Source: Chloroflexota bacterium | Lineage (GTDB): Bacteria; Chloroflexota; Anaerolineae; Ardenticatenales; Ardenticatenaceae | NCBI GenBank assembly: GCA_003520455.1 | Contig: DOUV01000589.1 | Coordinates: 1 to 28,370, forward strand | DNA: 28,370 bases | Reading direction: 5' to 3' | Part shown: one piece after another, positions 14,852 to 23,403 of the stretch | Layout of the letters: each line of letters opens with the position of its first letter | Position numbering within the stretch: position 1 is the first letter of the stretch | The notes under the pieces: generated by a model | Databases searched by the model: none | Told to the model about the DNA's origin: nothing | What the model saw: only the letters and a program-made list of their open reading frames with translations | Position numbers and translations under genes: made by a program

Positions 14852-16036
14852 CTATTCCTCCAAATGAACTGGATACTTGCCAAACTTCATCGCCGCATCA
14901 TAGCAGGCCACGATATTTTCGGGTGGGACGTCGTATTGAACATTATGAACGGCAGCGAAGATATACCCACCTCCAGGGGCCAGGTCCCCGATGCGTCGCT
15001 TCACCTCAACCCGGACATCCTCAGCTGTACCGCGCGGGAGTGTACTCTGAGTATCGACACCGCCCCCCCAGAAAGCGAGTTTGTCACCGAAATCGCGCTT
15101 CAATTTGGCTGTATCTCCCATACCCGTACAACTGACTTGAATTGGATTCACGGCGTCGATACCGAGATCGATGAATTCCGGCAGGAATTGATAGATCGCG
15201 CCGTCGGAGTGGAACACCAGTTTCAGATCGGTTTTCTTAGACTTGATGAAATCGACGATCCTCTTGTACCTCGGTTTCACAAGTTCATGGAAAACCGATA
15301 AGCGAATCATAGGGCGATCCTGAAAGCCAAGGTCATCTGACATGACCCCAACCTGGATATAATCACCCATAGCATCCAAAATGGTATCCCATTGGCCGAT
15401 ATGGAACTCCGTCAAACCATCAAAGATTGCTTCAGCCACTTGCTTGTTGGCAATAAGATTGACGTAGTGGTTATCCCAGCCCTGGAGCAGACCAGAGATC
15501 CCAAAGACACCAGTAGCCCACACCGGCGTATAGCACAGACAATAGTCGGTGTTCTCGTAGAGGTCTTTGGCAAGTTCAACCACCCCAGCCAAACGGGCCG
15601 GGTCGTACGGATCGGGCCACTTGTAGCGTGCCACATCCGCAACCGTCACATCAGCAAGAGGGAACTCGATAACATCGAAGTAGTGTCCGTCCGGCGGGCA
15701 ATACCATTTGCACTGCCATTCGTCATAGAACCACTCGCCTCCCTCCTCAGTGGTATGTATCTCTAATTGCCAGGTGGAGGGAGGCTTACTAACCAGGCCA
15801 AAGAAATCTGTCTGAAAGCGGTCGCGAATGCGTTTGTCAGGCCGAACGGTGCGCGAGAAGAAGGAATTGATGACCGTCTCGCCTCCTTCGTAGCCCAGAT
15901 ACTCTTTTACTTTGGCCTGAGCCCCTTCGTGCAAGCACGAAAATAGTATCAACCCGCCAAGGTCAATCGGCACCCGATCCGGCTCTTGATGGTTCAAAGC
16001 CGCCAACGCACGTTCTCGCGAGGTCATTCCTGCCAT
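14852..16036 (-). CDS. UroD-superfamily protein 2, putative corrinoid-dependent methyltransferase
   Basis: A 394-residue paralogue of UroD1. It shares SRERALAALNHQEPDRVPIDLGG, MSDDLGFQDRPMI, FHSDGAIYQFLPEFIDLGID, NPIQVSCTGMGDT and LAPGGGYIFAAVHNVQ. The candidate metal site is again His-x-Asp, not His-x-Cys. Compared with UroD1 it has extra sequence around residues 80-130 (an aromatic and Cys-rich stretch, WFYDEWQCKWYCPPDGHYF), which may shape a different pocket. The ATG at 16036 is chosen because GGAGG lies about 7 bases upstream. It follows the first UPF0261 gene with a 183-base gap. Methyl transfer is inferred from family and neighbours; other chemistry on the UroD scaffold cannot be excluded. 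Confidence 0.88.
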   Translation of the reverse strand: MAGMTSRERALAALNHQEPDRVPIDLGGLILFSCLHEGAQAKVKEYLGYEGGETVINSFFSRTVRPDKRIRDRFQTDFFGLVSKPPSTWQLEIHTTEEGGEWFYDEWQCKWYCPPDGHYFDVIEFPLADVTVADVARYKWPDPYDPARLAGVVELAKDLYENTDYCLCYTPVWATGVFGISGLLQGWDNHYVNLIANKQVAEAIFDGLTEFHIGQWDTILDAMGDYIQVGVMSDDLGFQDRPMIRLSVFHELVKPRYKRIVDFIKSKKTDLKLVFHSDGAIYQFLPEFIDLGIDAVNPIQVSCTGMGDTAKLKRDFGDKLAFWGGGVDTQSTLPRGTAEDVRVEVKRRIGDLAPGGGYIFAAVHNVQYDVPPENIVACYDAAMKFGKYPVHLEE

Positions 16037-16219
16037 GAAGACGCCTCCTTCCTGGGATACGCAAAGACCAACCCGACGCAACGCCAGCAACACAACGAAT
16101 GTGGTACGGCAGATATTTGTTCACTGTGCCAGTCTGGGGTTGATAGTCTGGTCGATCGCAAAACTTAAAGTCGCTGTAAACGCCCACTATCCTCCTCCCA
16201 TGCATGACCTCGCCGAGAC

Positions 16220-17452
16220 TCAGGAATAGATTGCTTTCCGAGCCGCAGCCTCCCGCAAGCGCAAGAACGCACGGACGGTTTCTTCAGCGAATTCAAGATC
16301 GTTGATGTGTGCATCCACTTCGATCAGTTCGACCTCGGGCGATAGTTCGCGCCGCATCGTCTCAACATAGGCCATATTGGCGGCCTCATCGTAGAGAATC
16401 TGCCCCTGGCGGTTGAGCATACTGAACCCGCGTAAAGGGATCACGGACGCTCGTGGACCTGTCCCACCATTGAGTCGCCCGGCAATAAAACGGGCAACAG
16501 CGGCCATCTCCTCCGGATTGGTACGGACATGAGTGTGGGTCGGTGTATGTTGCACACAAGCCCGTTGGCAAAGAGCTTCAGGAACCTCTCCAGGAGGCCC
16601 ATGGAGCAGAATGTCAGTACAGCCAGGAGTCACGATCTGTGGGATGCCAATCTGCCCGGCGGCCTTCATCCGGTTCGGCATGGCCGGCATGAGTCCACCG
16701 AACAAGAGGTCTGCAATCTCATGGGGGGAAAAGTCGATCAGCCCCTCGATTTCTCCATCCAGAATGAGCTCCTCCATCGCCTGGCCGCCGATCCCGTTGC
16801 AGTGGAAGGCGATCACCTCGCAGCCCAACCGCTCTAATCGCTCCTTGATGGCCATCACACCTGGCGTCGTGATGCCCGCCTGGGTAATGGCAACGAGCTC
16901 CTTCTCCCCCTGCGCCGCCGCTTCGACTGCGGCCATACCGACCACCGCCGCAGCAGCCTGGGCCAGAATCCGGCGTGTCACCTGGTTGAGCCCTAGAATG
17001 TCGGCTACCGAATGAATCATCGTGATATCTTTCGTACCGACATACGGTCCAAAGGTGGACTTGCCGCAGGCAACGGTCGACACCATGACTTTGGGAATTC
17101 CGACGGGAAGTGCGCGCATTGCCGCGGTTGCCATGGCCGTGCCTTGGGCACCCCCCAGTGCCACCACACCGTCAACCGCACCACACTCATGCAGCCGAGA
17201 AACGACTTTGACCAGTCCATCGATCATAGCGTTCTGGGAGCGAGCCTTATTGCCCCCGGCCACCAGTTCAGCCACTTGCTCTCCGGCCGCCCTGGCGACT
17301 TCTTCCCGTGGAATATCCGCCGGAATAGCCGGTCGCCCCAAGAGTCCCGGATCAATCACCACGGGGGTGTGTCCAAGACTCACGATTTCATCCCGGATGA
17401 AACCAACTTCAACACCTTTTGTATCAAGCGTTCCGATAATGACGATCTTCAT
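16220..17452 (-). CDS. UPF0261 / Tm-1-like protein 1
   Basis: A 410-residue protein of the UPF0261 family, related to the N-terminal domain of tomato Tm-1 and usually described as Tm-1-like ATP-binding. Visible marks: IIGTLDTKGVEVGFIRDE at the start, the glycine-rich ALGGAQGTAMATAAMRALP, VSTVACGKSTFGPYVGTKDITM, FHCNGIGGQAMEELI, and VDAHINDLEFAEE near the C-terminus. The biochemical function of bacterial members is not settled. In this window the family occurs twice, each time directly upstream of a UroD-like gene, so it probably works on the same substrate or intermediate. It lies between GntR1 (42-base gap) and UroD2. SD signal weak (GGCGGG). Confidence 0.9.
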   Translation of the reverse strand: MKIVIIGTLDTKGVEVGFIRDEIVSLGHTPVVIDPGLLGRPAIPADIPREEVARAAGEQVAELVAGGNKARSQNAMIDGLVKVVSRLHECGAVDGVVALGGAQGTAMATAAMRALPVGIPKVMVSTVACGKSTFGPYVGTKDITMIHSVADILGLNQVTRRILAQAAAAVVGMAAVEAAAQGEKELVAITQAGITTPGVMAIKERLERLGCEVIAFHCNGIGGQAMEELILDGEIEGLIDFSPHEIADLLFGGLMPAMPNRMKAAGQIGIPQIVTPGCTDILLHGPPGEVPEALCQRACVQHTPTHTHVRTNPEEMAAVARFIAGRLNGGTGPRASVIPLRGFSMLNRQGQILYDEAANMAYVETMRRELSPEVELIEVDAHINDLEFAEETVRAFLRLREAAARKAIYS

Positions 17453-17494
17453 CGTTTACCCGCCGTTCTTGTTTCTCGTGGCAGTAACTGCGAT

Positions 17495-18244
17495 TCACAC
17501 ATCAGTTTCATCCATCAGCGGATGCAAGAGACCGCAGTACACGTACCTGTCACCACGGTACGCAGTATCTGACAAAATCACCGGAATCCCTGATACCAGA
17601 AACACCAGACTATCCACGTATAACACAGGATCCCCAGGTTCCACACCCAAAAGCTCGACTGCATCTTCTTCTGCCGATATAACGCGTACACGCTCTGTCA
17701 CCTTACCGAATTCCAAACTACACCGTTTGGCGAGAAAGCATGGCAATGTATCTTGTCCCAATTCCCAACTGTCAATAGTCGGTACAATCAGTCTTGGGAT
17801 ACGATGAACAAAGTATCCCAAGTGCTGATCCCGGTCGTACAAGATCCCGCTAATCTGGACCACCATCTCTCCCGGCATTGTCCGCAGCGCATTCGCGACT
17901 CTCAGGCTGGGAGAAACCTCCTCTATGCGAAGTATCTGCCGGGTCTCATTCTCACACCGATCGATCCGTTCAAACGACCAGCGAGTAATTCCCGTCGCTT
18001 TGGGCTGAGGTGTCTGCTCGGCGACAAAGGTTCCTCGCCCTTGGACCCGCCGTAACCGGCCCTGGGAAACAAGTTGGTCAAGTGCACGCCGGACTGTCAT
18101 CCGGCTGACATGAAACCTGATTGACAACTCATCCTCGGAGGGCAATCGTTCTCCAGGCATAAGTTTCTCGTCGAGAATCTCTTGCTCTATTTCTTTTCTT
18201 ATCTGAGCGTAGAGTGGAAGTCGGCTCTCTCGTGAAACAGTCAT
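17495..18244 (-). CDS. GntR-family (HutC/UTRA) transcriptional regulator 1
   Basis: A 249-residue regulator with an intact N-terminal winged helix-turn-helix (residues about 9-75: PLYAQIRKEIEQEI, LPSEDELSIRFHVSRMTVRRALDQL, VQGRGTFV) and a C-terminal UTRA ligand-binding domain (about 95-240, ending DTAYRGDRYVYCGLL). Such proteins usually repress neighbouring catabolic genes until a sugar-like or acid effector binds. It starts 36 bases after UroD3 and precedes UPF0261-1 by 42 bases, so it lies at the boundary of the two gene sets and may control the downstream one. The ATG has GGGGTG upstream. Effector unknown. Confidence 0.95.
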   Translation of the reverse strand: MTVSRESRLPLYAQIRKEIEQEILDEKLMPGERLPSEDELSIRFHVSRMTVRRALDQLVSQGRLRRVQGRGTFVAEQTPQPKATGITRWSFERIDRCENETRQILRIEEVSPSLRVANALRTMPGEMVVQISGILYDRDQHLGYFVHRIPRLIVPTIDSWELGQDTLPCFLAKRCSLEFGKVTERVRVISAEEDAVELLGVEPGDPVLYVDSLVFLVSGIPVILSDTAYRGDRYVYCGLLHPLMDETDV

Positions 18245-18280
18245 TGTACACCCCGGCTGTTCTCGTTCAGATCAATACTG

Positions 18281-19396
18281 TCACGAGTCACTGTATGTTC
18301 CATATTTGAGCCCCGCTGCGAGCAAGGCCTTATAGTTATCGATTGGCGCAAAATCAGGAATCGAGTTACTCGATCCCAGCAGCCAGCCGCCACCAGGGGC
18401 CAGGGCAGCGATCATTTCTCGGACTTCGGCTTCCACGTCTTCCGGGGTACCACCACAGATTGTTTTCTTCAGATCAACACCACCGGCGACAGCGATACGA
18501 TCTCCCCAGGTGTGCTTGATGGCAATGATATCGTTCATTGGTGGTTCAAATGGATGAATGCAATCAAAGCCACACGCGACCAAGTCTGGTAGGAGCAAGC
18601 TAAGATCGCCATCACTATGGAGGCCTATCGGCATATTCGCCTGATGACATCTTTCAACAATCTTCACATACCAGGGATAGATATACTTCCTATAAACTTT
18701 CGGCGGCGTAATGGGTCCGCTGTTGTAACACAAATCATCTGGCATCCAAATCGTTCCAACACAATTGTATTGCAGCACAATCTCAAGGACGGCGAGTTGG
18801 ATCGCACCAAGCCTGTCTACCACATCTTTAATCAGTTCCGGATCGTCCTTGAGGTTGACACAGAAACTCTCAAAGCCCATCAGTTGCCAGGTACCCATGA
18901 AGAGATAACCCAACTGGACGAGCAGTTTCATATCGGCGGGCAAATGCTTCGCCATTGTGTCAAGGTATTCATTCATCGCCCCATAATCGTTGTAGCCGCC
19001 GAGATCTTCCGGGTCTGGCCAGGGAAACTCTTCAAGATCCTGCCGTTCTCTGATGAGAGCAGTACTCTCCATCGCCCAACCCTCGGCGCCATGGGCAAAG
19101 TCATCCCCGTAGCGCACCTGCGCCCATTCCTTCACGGCTGGATGTAACCCCCGGACAACCGACCGAACTCCCGCACGCACAGGCACAAAATCGTAACCGG
19201 CCGTACGCCAAAAGTCGATTTCATCCGGAATTTTCTTTATCGGGCGGCCGAGTACTGCACTTTTGTGATCTTTATGAACAGATATCTCAAACAGTGGTAC
19301 ACGGTCTCCCTCACCCTGGCGCAGCAATGCCCGGCGTACCCGCTCAAAACTTATATCTACCACTAAAATATCCTCTCCGCTCTCTATCTGACTCAC
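18281..19396 (-). CDS. UroD-superfamily protein 3 (diverged)
   Basis: A 371-residue UroD/MtaA-superfamily protein that is more distant from the other two. Landmarks: ERVRRALLRQGEGDRVPLFE near the start, WMPDDLCYNSGPI, GLHSDGDLSLLLPDLVACGFD (His-x-Asp), and LAPGGGWLLGSSNSIPDF in place of the GGFVLASVHNIQ stretch of the others, so one conserved His is absent. It therefore may use another substrate or have lost methyl transfer. The GTG start at 19396 overlaps the stop of the second UPF0261 gene (GTGA), showing tight translational coupling. No corrinoid gene is adjacent; the only one in the window is about 5 kb downstream. Confidence 0.85.
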   Translation of the reverse strand: MSQIESGEDILVVDISFERVRRALLRQGEGDRVPLFEISVHKDHKSAVLGRPIKKIPDEIDFWRTAGYDFVPVRAGVRSVVRGLHPAVKEWAQVRYGDDFAHGAEGWAMESTALIRERQDLEEFPWPDPEDLGGYNDYGAMNEYLDTMAKHLPADMKLLVQLGYLFMGTWQLMGFESFCVNLKDDPELIKDVVDRLGAIQLAVLEIVLQYNCVGTIWMPDDLCYNSGPITPPKVYRKYIYPWYVKIVERCHQANMPIGLHSDGDLSLLLPDLVACGFDCIHPFEPPMNDIIAIKHTWGDRIAVAGGVDLKKTICGGTPEDVEAEVREMIAALAPGGGWLLGSSNSIPDFAPIDNYKALLAAGLKYGTYSDS

Positions 19397-20667
19397 TTGC
19401 GCTCAATCGCGCTGTAATATCGAGCGACAATGTCTTTGGGTGATTTGCCCTTCACAAGGTCCACCATACAATCTGCAATCACCTCTGCGAATTGAGGATC
19501 ATTGATATGAGCATCGACCAGAACAGTGGGAACCTGCGGGCGCAATCGCATTCGAAGCTCGTCGATCATGGCCTGGTTTCCTTCTGGACCCCACATCTCG
19601 CGTCCCTCCCGATTGGGATCAGTAAACCCACGGAGTGGCAATAGGACCAGGGTCGGGCCCAACGCACGATTGAGCCGGTCAGCCATCACCCGGGCCGATT
19701 CGCGCATTTCTTCGGGCGTCGGTTGCACGATGGTCATCTGCGCATTGTGGACCATCGTTCGCCTACCACCCTGATACTTTGCCGGCGCTTTCTCTAATGT
19801 TTCAAAAAGAATGAAGTCGTTGCCGCCGACTGACACCACTGCGGGTATCCTAAAACGCGTGAGTGCCTCCAAGCGTCCTGGCGCGCGGCCCAGACCACCA
19901 TGCAGATCGTCCATCATCTCGTGGGTGTTCAGGTCGATGACACCGACAAACCTGCCTGCTTCAATCGACTCTTCCATCGCTGGCCCACCGGTGCCGCTGG
20001 CGTGAAACGGCACCACCTCATACCCCTGTTCTTCTACCTTCTTCTTCACCCGCATCACACACGATGTCGTCATCCCGAGCATTGTGATGGCTATCGCAGG
20101 CTTTCCGACTTGCTGCTCAACTTGATGACGCAAAACCATTCCTGCGATCGCATTTGCGGCATTTCGCAAAATTGGACGACTGAATGTATTAAGGCCCAGG
20201 ATGTCAGTGACTGAGTACATCACACAGATATCTTTGGTACCCACGTAGGGACCAAACTGAAATGTTCCGCTTGCAATCGTCGATACCATCAGTTTCGGCA
20301 CGCCAAGTGGCAATAAACGCATCGCCGCCGTTCCGATCGAGGTCCCTTGTCCGCCGCCAAGACCGATGATTCCATCGAGCCGGCCCGTTGCATACAAATC
20401 TTTGACGATGCGACACAAACCTTCGGTCTGTTTGGCAATAGCATCCCCTTTTTTGCCTTGGGCCACCAAGATCTCGAGAGCCGTGCCAGCCGCTTTGGCT
20501 ACATCGTAGCGGGTAATATCAGCCGCAACGGATGGATTCCCAAGGATGCCGGGGTCGATCAAGATAGTATCGAGCCCCGAGGCTGTGATTTCGTCCCGGA
20601 CGAATGCAGCCTCTTCTCCCTTAGTATCCAGCGTGGCCATGATGACGACAGTCTTTTGCTCGCTCAT
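19393..20667 (-). CDS. UPF0261 / Tm-1-like protein 2
   Basis: A 424-residue paralogue of UPF0261-1, sharing MATLDTKGEEAAFVRDEI, GLGGGQGTSIGTAAMRLLP, VSTIASGTFQFGPYVGTKDI, FHASGTGGPAMEESI and VLVDAHINDPQFAEV. The start is the ATG at 20667; its upstream sequence has only a weak GAAG signal. It is coupled to UroD3 by a 4-base overlap. With the MBL-fold hydrolase upstream (95-base gap) it forms the second copy of the UPF0261-UroD unit. As for its paralogue, the chemical role is not known; nucleotide binding is suggested by family naming, not by a Walker motif that I can point to. Confidence 0.9.
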   Translation of the reverse strand: MSEQKTVVIMATLDTKGEEAAFVRDEITASGLDTILIDPGILGNPSVAADITRYDVAKAAGTALEILVAQGKKGDAIAKQTEGLCRIVKDLYATGRLDGIIGLGGGQGTSIGTAAMRLLPLGVPKLMVSTIASGTFQFGPYVGTKDICVMYSVTDILGLNTFSRPILRNAANAIAGMVLRHQVEQQVGKPAIAITMLGMTTSCVMRVKKKVEEQGYEVVPFHASGTGGPAMEESIEAGRFVGVIDLNTHEMMDDLHGGLGRAPGRLEALTRFRIPAVVSVGGNDFILFETLEKAPAKYQGGRRTMVHNAQMTIVQPTPEEMRESARVMADRLNRALGPTLVLLPLRGFTDPNREGREMWGPEGNQAMIDELRMRLRPQVPTVLVDAHINDPQFAEVIADCMVDLVKGKSPKDIVARYYSAIERK

Positions 20668-20762
20668 AGTATATCTTCATCAGTTTGGCCGGGCATGATC
20701 GTTCCCACCACCTCGATTCTAGACCGGGGTCGGACCGAGTGAAAGGCACCAGCTAGAGACGC

Positions 20763-21593
20763 TTAAATCCCACTAAAGTAAAATGGTGCTCCAGGAATGA
20801 CTTCCCGTCGTTTCCGGAGTTGCATTCCCTCAAAGGGATAAATCGCGTGTTCCAACACCGAAGCATCGTGGCAGGGCAAAACATAATCGGCGCGCCGATC
20901 GATTTCTTCGACGCTCTTCCAGCCGTCAATCATGCTTACCCAACGTTGCGGAACCCAGTAGCGCCAATGTTCATCAATCTGGGGTTCAAGGTTCCGGTAC
21001 AGGAACACTGCATCACCGGCCAAGACAATGGTCCCGGCCGATGTCTCCACTTGAACCGCTTGATGGCCTGGTGTGTGGCCCGGCGTTGGGAAAACGCTGA
21101 CACCGGGCACAATCTCTGCCTTGCCCTCGACCACCTCAAAATGGCACCCGATAAACGGGGCCTCGATTCCTAGAATTGGTGATTCGTAGGAGCGGTAGTA
21201 CAACGGCAGCGGATTGTATGCCCAGGTGATTTCTTTCGCCGCCGCGATGTAGCGAGCATTGCAGAAACGCTTCATGTTATGGGTGTGATCCCAATGCAGG
21301 TGCGTGAAAAGGCAGATATCGATCTCTTCAGGATCGACCCCCATCTTGAGCAGCGCATCCGGGCTATCCAGGCAATCCCGCTTTTCTGTGTCGTGATGGT
21401 ACTTTGTCGCTCGCTCAGCGTCCGGTAAGCCGGTATCGACCATGATCTTATGCTCTCCGGTATCCACGTAGAAGCAGATCACCGGAATCTCCATCTTCTT
21501 ACCACCCTGCCCTTTAAAGAACATATAGGTTCCATGGTCAGTCTTCGACCACCCGGTGTTGATGGGAAAGATTCGAGTCTTCTTGACCAACAT
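20763..21593 (-). CDS. MBL-fold metallo-hydrolase, AHL-lactonase-like subgroup
   Basis: A 276-residue metallo-beta-lactamase-fold enzyme. The two-metal site is complete: His98-x-His100-x-Asp102-His103 (HLHWDH), His173 in PGHTPGH, Asp194 in LAGDAV and His242 in LPCHDA. This HxHxDH...H...D...H pattern and the length match the lactonase group that includes AiiA/AttM-type enzymes. In a catabolic locus it more probably opens a sugar or hydroxy-acid lactone than quenches quorum signals (inference). AAGGAG (21602-21607) precedes the ATG by 8 bases. It lies between RLP2 (161-base gap) and UPF0261-2, and is probably in the same transcript. Confidence 0.92.
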   Translation of the reverse strand: MLVKKTRIFPINTGWSKTDHGTYMFFKGQGGKKMEIPVICFYVDTGEHKIMVDTGLPDAERATKYHHDTEKRDCLDSPDALLKMGVDPEEIDICLFTHLHWDHTHNMKRFCNARYIAAAKEITWAYNPLPLYYRSYESPILGIEAPFIGCHFEVVEGKAEIVPGVSVFPTPGHTPGHQAVQVETSAGTIVLAGDAVFLYRNLEPQIDEHWRYWVPQRWVSMIDGWKSVEEIDRRADYVLPCHDASVLEHAIYPFEGMQLRKRREVIPGAPFYFSGI

Positions 21594-21754
21594 TGCAATT
21601 TCTCCTTAATTTGCATAGGAGTACGACTATCACATCACGACGGACAAAAATGTGAGTGATCCCGCCGGCATTGATGCATTCGTCCGGCAACAACCGATAT
21701 CAACCCAGAGAGCACAGACCTGCACATCTGCGCTCCTTCTCATCCGCCACGTCG

Positions 21755-23071
21755 TTACGCTTCCATAAGGTCGTAGCCACCCCTGACGCCGACCTTCGCA
21801 ACACCCCACACTTTCAACGCAGCTTTGAGCTCGGGGTGCTTCTCAGCCATCTGCTCGGCAGGGATGCCCGCCACCGCAGCATCAATGGCCCGGCGCAAAG
21901 CCTGTGCGCCCGCCGCTGGTCCCATCGGATGGCCGTGGACAGCACCACCCGCTCCGACCATGAAGTCCCCGTGCATGTCGGCGTAGAGCAACGGGACCAT
22001 GCCCGGATGAACGCCGCCGCCGGGCATCGGCCAGGCGCGCTTGATGTGGTAGAAGTCGTCGGTGAGCGATTGGGCAATCCGCAGATGCTTGGCCTGCAGC
22101 AGAGGGAACTTCCCGTGCGGGCTGGGGTAGACGACGATATCAGCGCCAGCGAGACGAGGAAGTTTTCCCAAGACCAGGTGCGAGCTAATACCCGACCAGG
22201 GAGCGCCGTACATCGTTCCAGAAAAGTCGAGGTGGGCCAGGATTGGCACGTTGATGTCAGGGTCGTCCGCCAGGATGCTGAGCGCCGAGATTCCCACAAC
22301 CAGATAGTTGACCATCAGCGCGCTGGCACCCGCTTCGATCGCTCGCCTGGCGTTCTCCACCAACCGATCGGCCCGATCGGTGACGTTGACGAAATAGAGT
22401 GTCTTTTCGCCGGTCTCCTCATAAGCTCTCCTGGCGGCGGCAGTATGGAGTTTGACTCGCTCGAGGAAGTGGCTCCAGGGATGCGAGACCACCAGTTCAT
22501 CGTCTTTCACCGCGTCGGTCCCGCCTAAAGCGGCCTGGTAAAATGCTTCCGCGCTCTGTTCTGGCGTCAGCCCGATTGAGGGCTTGATCATGGCGTGCAG
22601 CAGCGGCCGCTCGGGCACGCCGAGCAATTCGCGCACGCCCGCGATGCCGAATTTCGGCCCTTTGAAGTACTTGCAGTATGCTTCAGGGAAGGAGAGGTCC
22701 AATAGTTTCAGGCGGCCCGCGGCGGAGATGTTCCCGTGAACTGTGGTTAACATCAGCGGGATTTGGGGACCAACGTTGTGCACCGGGTAGCCGATTTGGA
22801 TCACCCAACTACGTTCGGCAACGCCTTCTGGCACAGCCACTTCGTAGTCGGGCACCTCCCAAATGGAAACGATCCGCCCTACGTGGCGCTTGCGCACCTC
22901 ATCGCTCTCGCCTGGCAAGGTGACCCAGGTGCCGCTCGACTGCTCCTCGGAGAGGGCGAGAGCCAACTTGTGGATGTTGGCCCTGGCGCCGGTCTGATAA
23001 AGGTAGGTGGCGACGATGTAATCGCCATCTTTAAGACCCTCGGGAATGGTAAAGGCAATCGGATCGTACAC
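21755..23071 (-). CDS. RuBisCO-like protein 2 (RLP2)
   Basis: A 438-residue RuBisCO-superfamily protein, clearly paralogous to RLP1. Lys163 (MIKP), the carbamate Lys189 with Asp191/Glu192 (GGTDAVKDDE), His280 and the GGGVHPG phosphate site (351-357) fall at the same residue numbers as in RLP1. Unlike RLP1, the loop-6 region reads DIVVYPSPHGKFPLL, so Lys321 aligns without a gap to RuBisCO Lys334. Enolisation plus a loop-6 lysine could allow decarboxylation or transcarboxylation-type chemistry, but the large-subunit context of real RuBisCO is absent. The GTG at 23071 is chosen because GAGGTGG sits just upstream; an earlier GTG at 23119 lacks a ribosome-binding site. First enzyme gene after the tandem GntR regulators. 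Confidence 0.92.
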   Translation of the reverse strand: MYDPIAFTIPEGLKDGDYIVATYLYQTGARANIHKLALALSEEQSSGTWVTLPGESDEVRKRHVGRIVSIWEVPDYEVAVPEGVAERSWVIQIGYPVHNVGPQIPLMLTTVHGNISAAGRLKLLDLSFPEAYCKYFKGPKFGIAGVRELLGVPERPLLHAMIKPSIGLTPEQSAEAFYQAALGGTDAVKDDELVVSHPWSHFLERVKLHTAAARRAYEETGEKTLYFVNVTDRADRLVENARRAIEAGASALMVNYLVVGISALSILADDPDINVPILAHLDFSGTMYGAPWSGISSHLVLGKLPRLAGADIVVYPSPHGKFPLLQAKHLRIAQSLTDDFYHIKRAWPMPGGGVHPGMVPLLYADMHGDFMVGAGGAVHGHPMGPAAGAQALRRAIDAAVAGIPAEQMAEKHPELKAALKVWGVAKVGVRGGYDLMEA

Positions 23072-23403
23072 AATCCACCTCTTGACTCTTTTTTGGCTCT
23101 CTTGCAGACCAGGAAGCACGGAACTAACTGCCCGGATACTCCCCCCGCATTTGTCCCGTGATGGGTGGTGCGGAACTCAGAGTTTCTCCAGGGACTGATG
23201 GATCATCTCGCCTTCAGGCAATCGGACCACAAGCATCGGCAACGGTCCCGCAGTTTCTGCAGATTTCCTTGCCGCTGGCAGCATAGCCTCAGAGGAAGTG
23301 CGATGGGAGTACTAAACGGTAACAGTCTCTGCCAGATCCTCCCCGACGGAGCGTCGCGCAGTTTGTGACTTTACGATATCGAAGTAACGTGATAGCTCGA
23401 CTT
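23072..23403. other. Intergenic region between GntR2 and RLP2
   Basis: About 330 bases without a supported gene. It is the natural place for the promoter and GntR operator of the RLP2-MBL-UPF0261-UroD3 transcript. By eye I find no clean promoter boxes and no exact HutC-type GTnTAnAC site here. Confidence 0.35.

Noticed and set aside
13417..19396. Heme-biosynthetic uroporphyrinogen decarboxylase (HemE)
   Set aside because: All three lack the RQAGRY motif of HemE, occur as paralogues next to a corrinoid protein, and no other heme genes are near.
10857..23071. True RuBisCO large subunits
   Set aside because: Loop 6 and the SGGIH segment differ (GGGIHPG/GGGVHPG), RLP1 lacks the Lys334 equivalent, and no small subunit or phosphoribulokinase gene is present.
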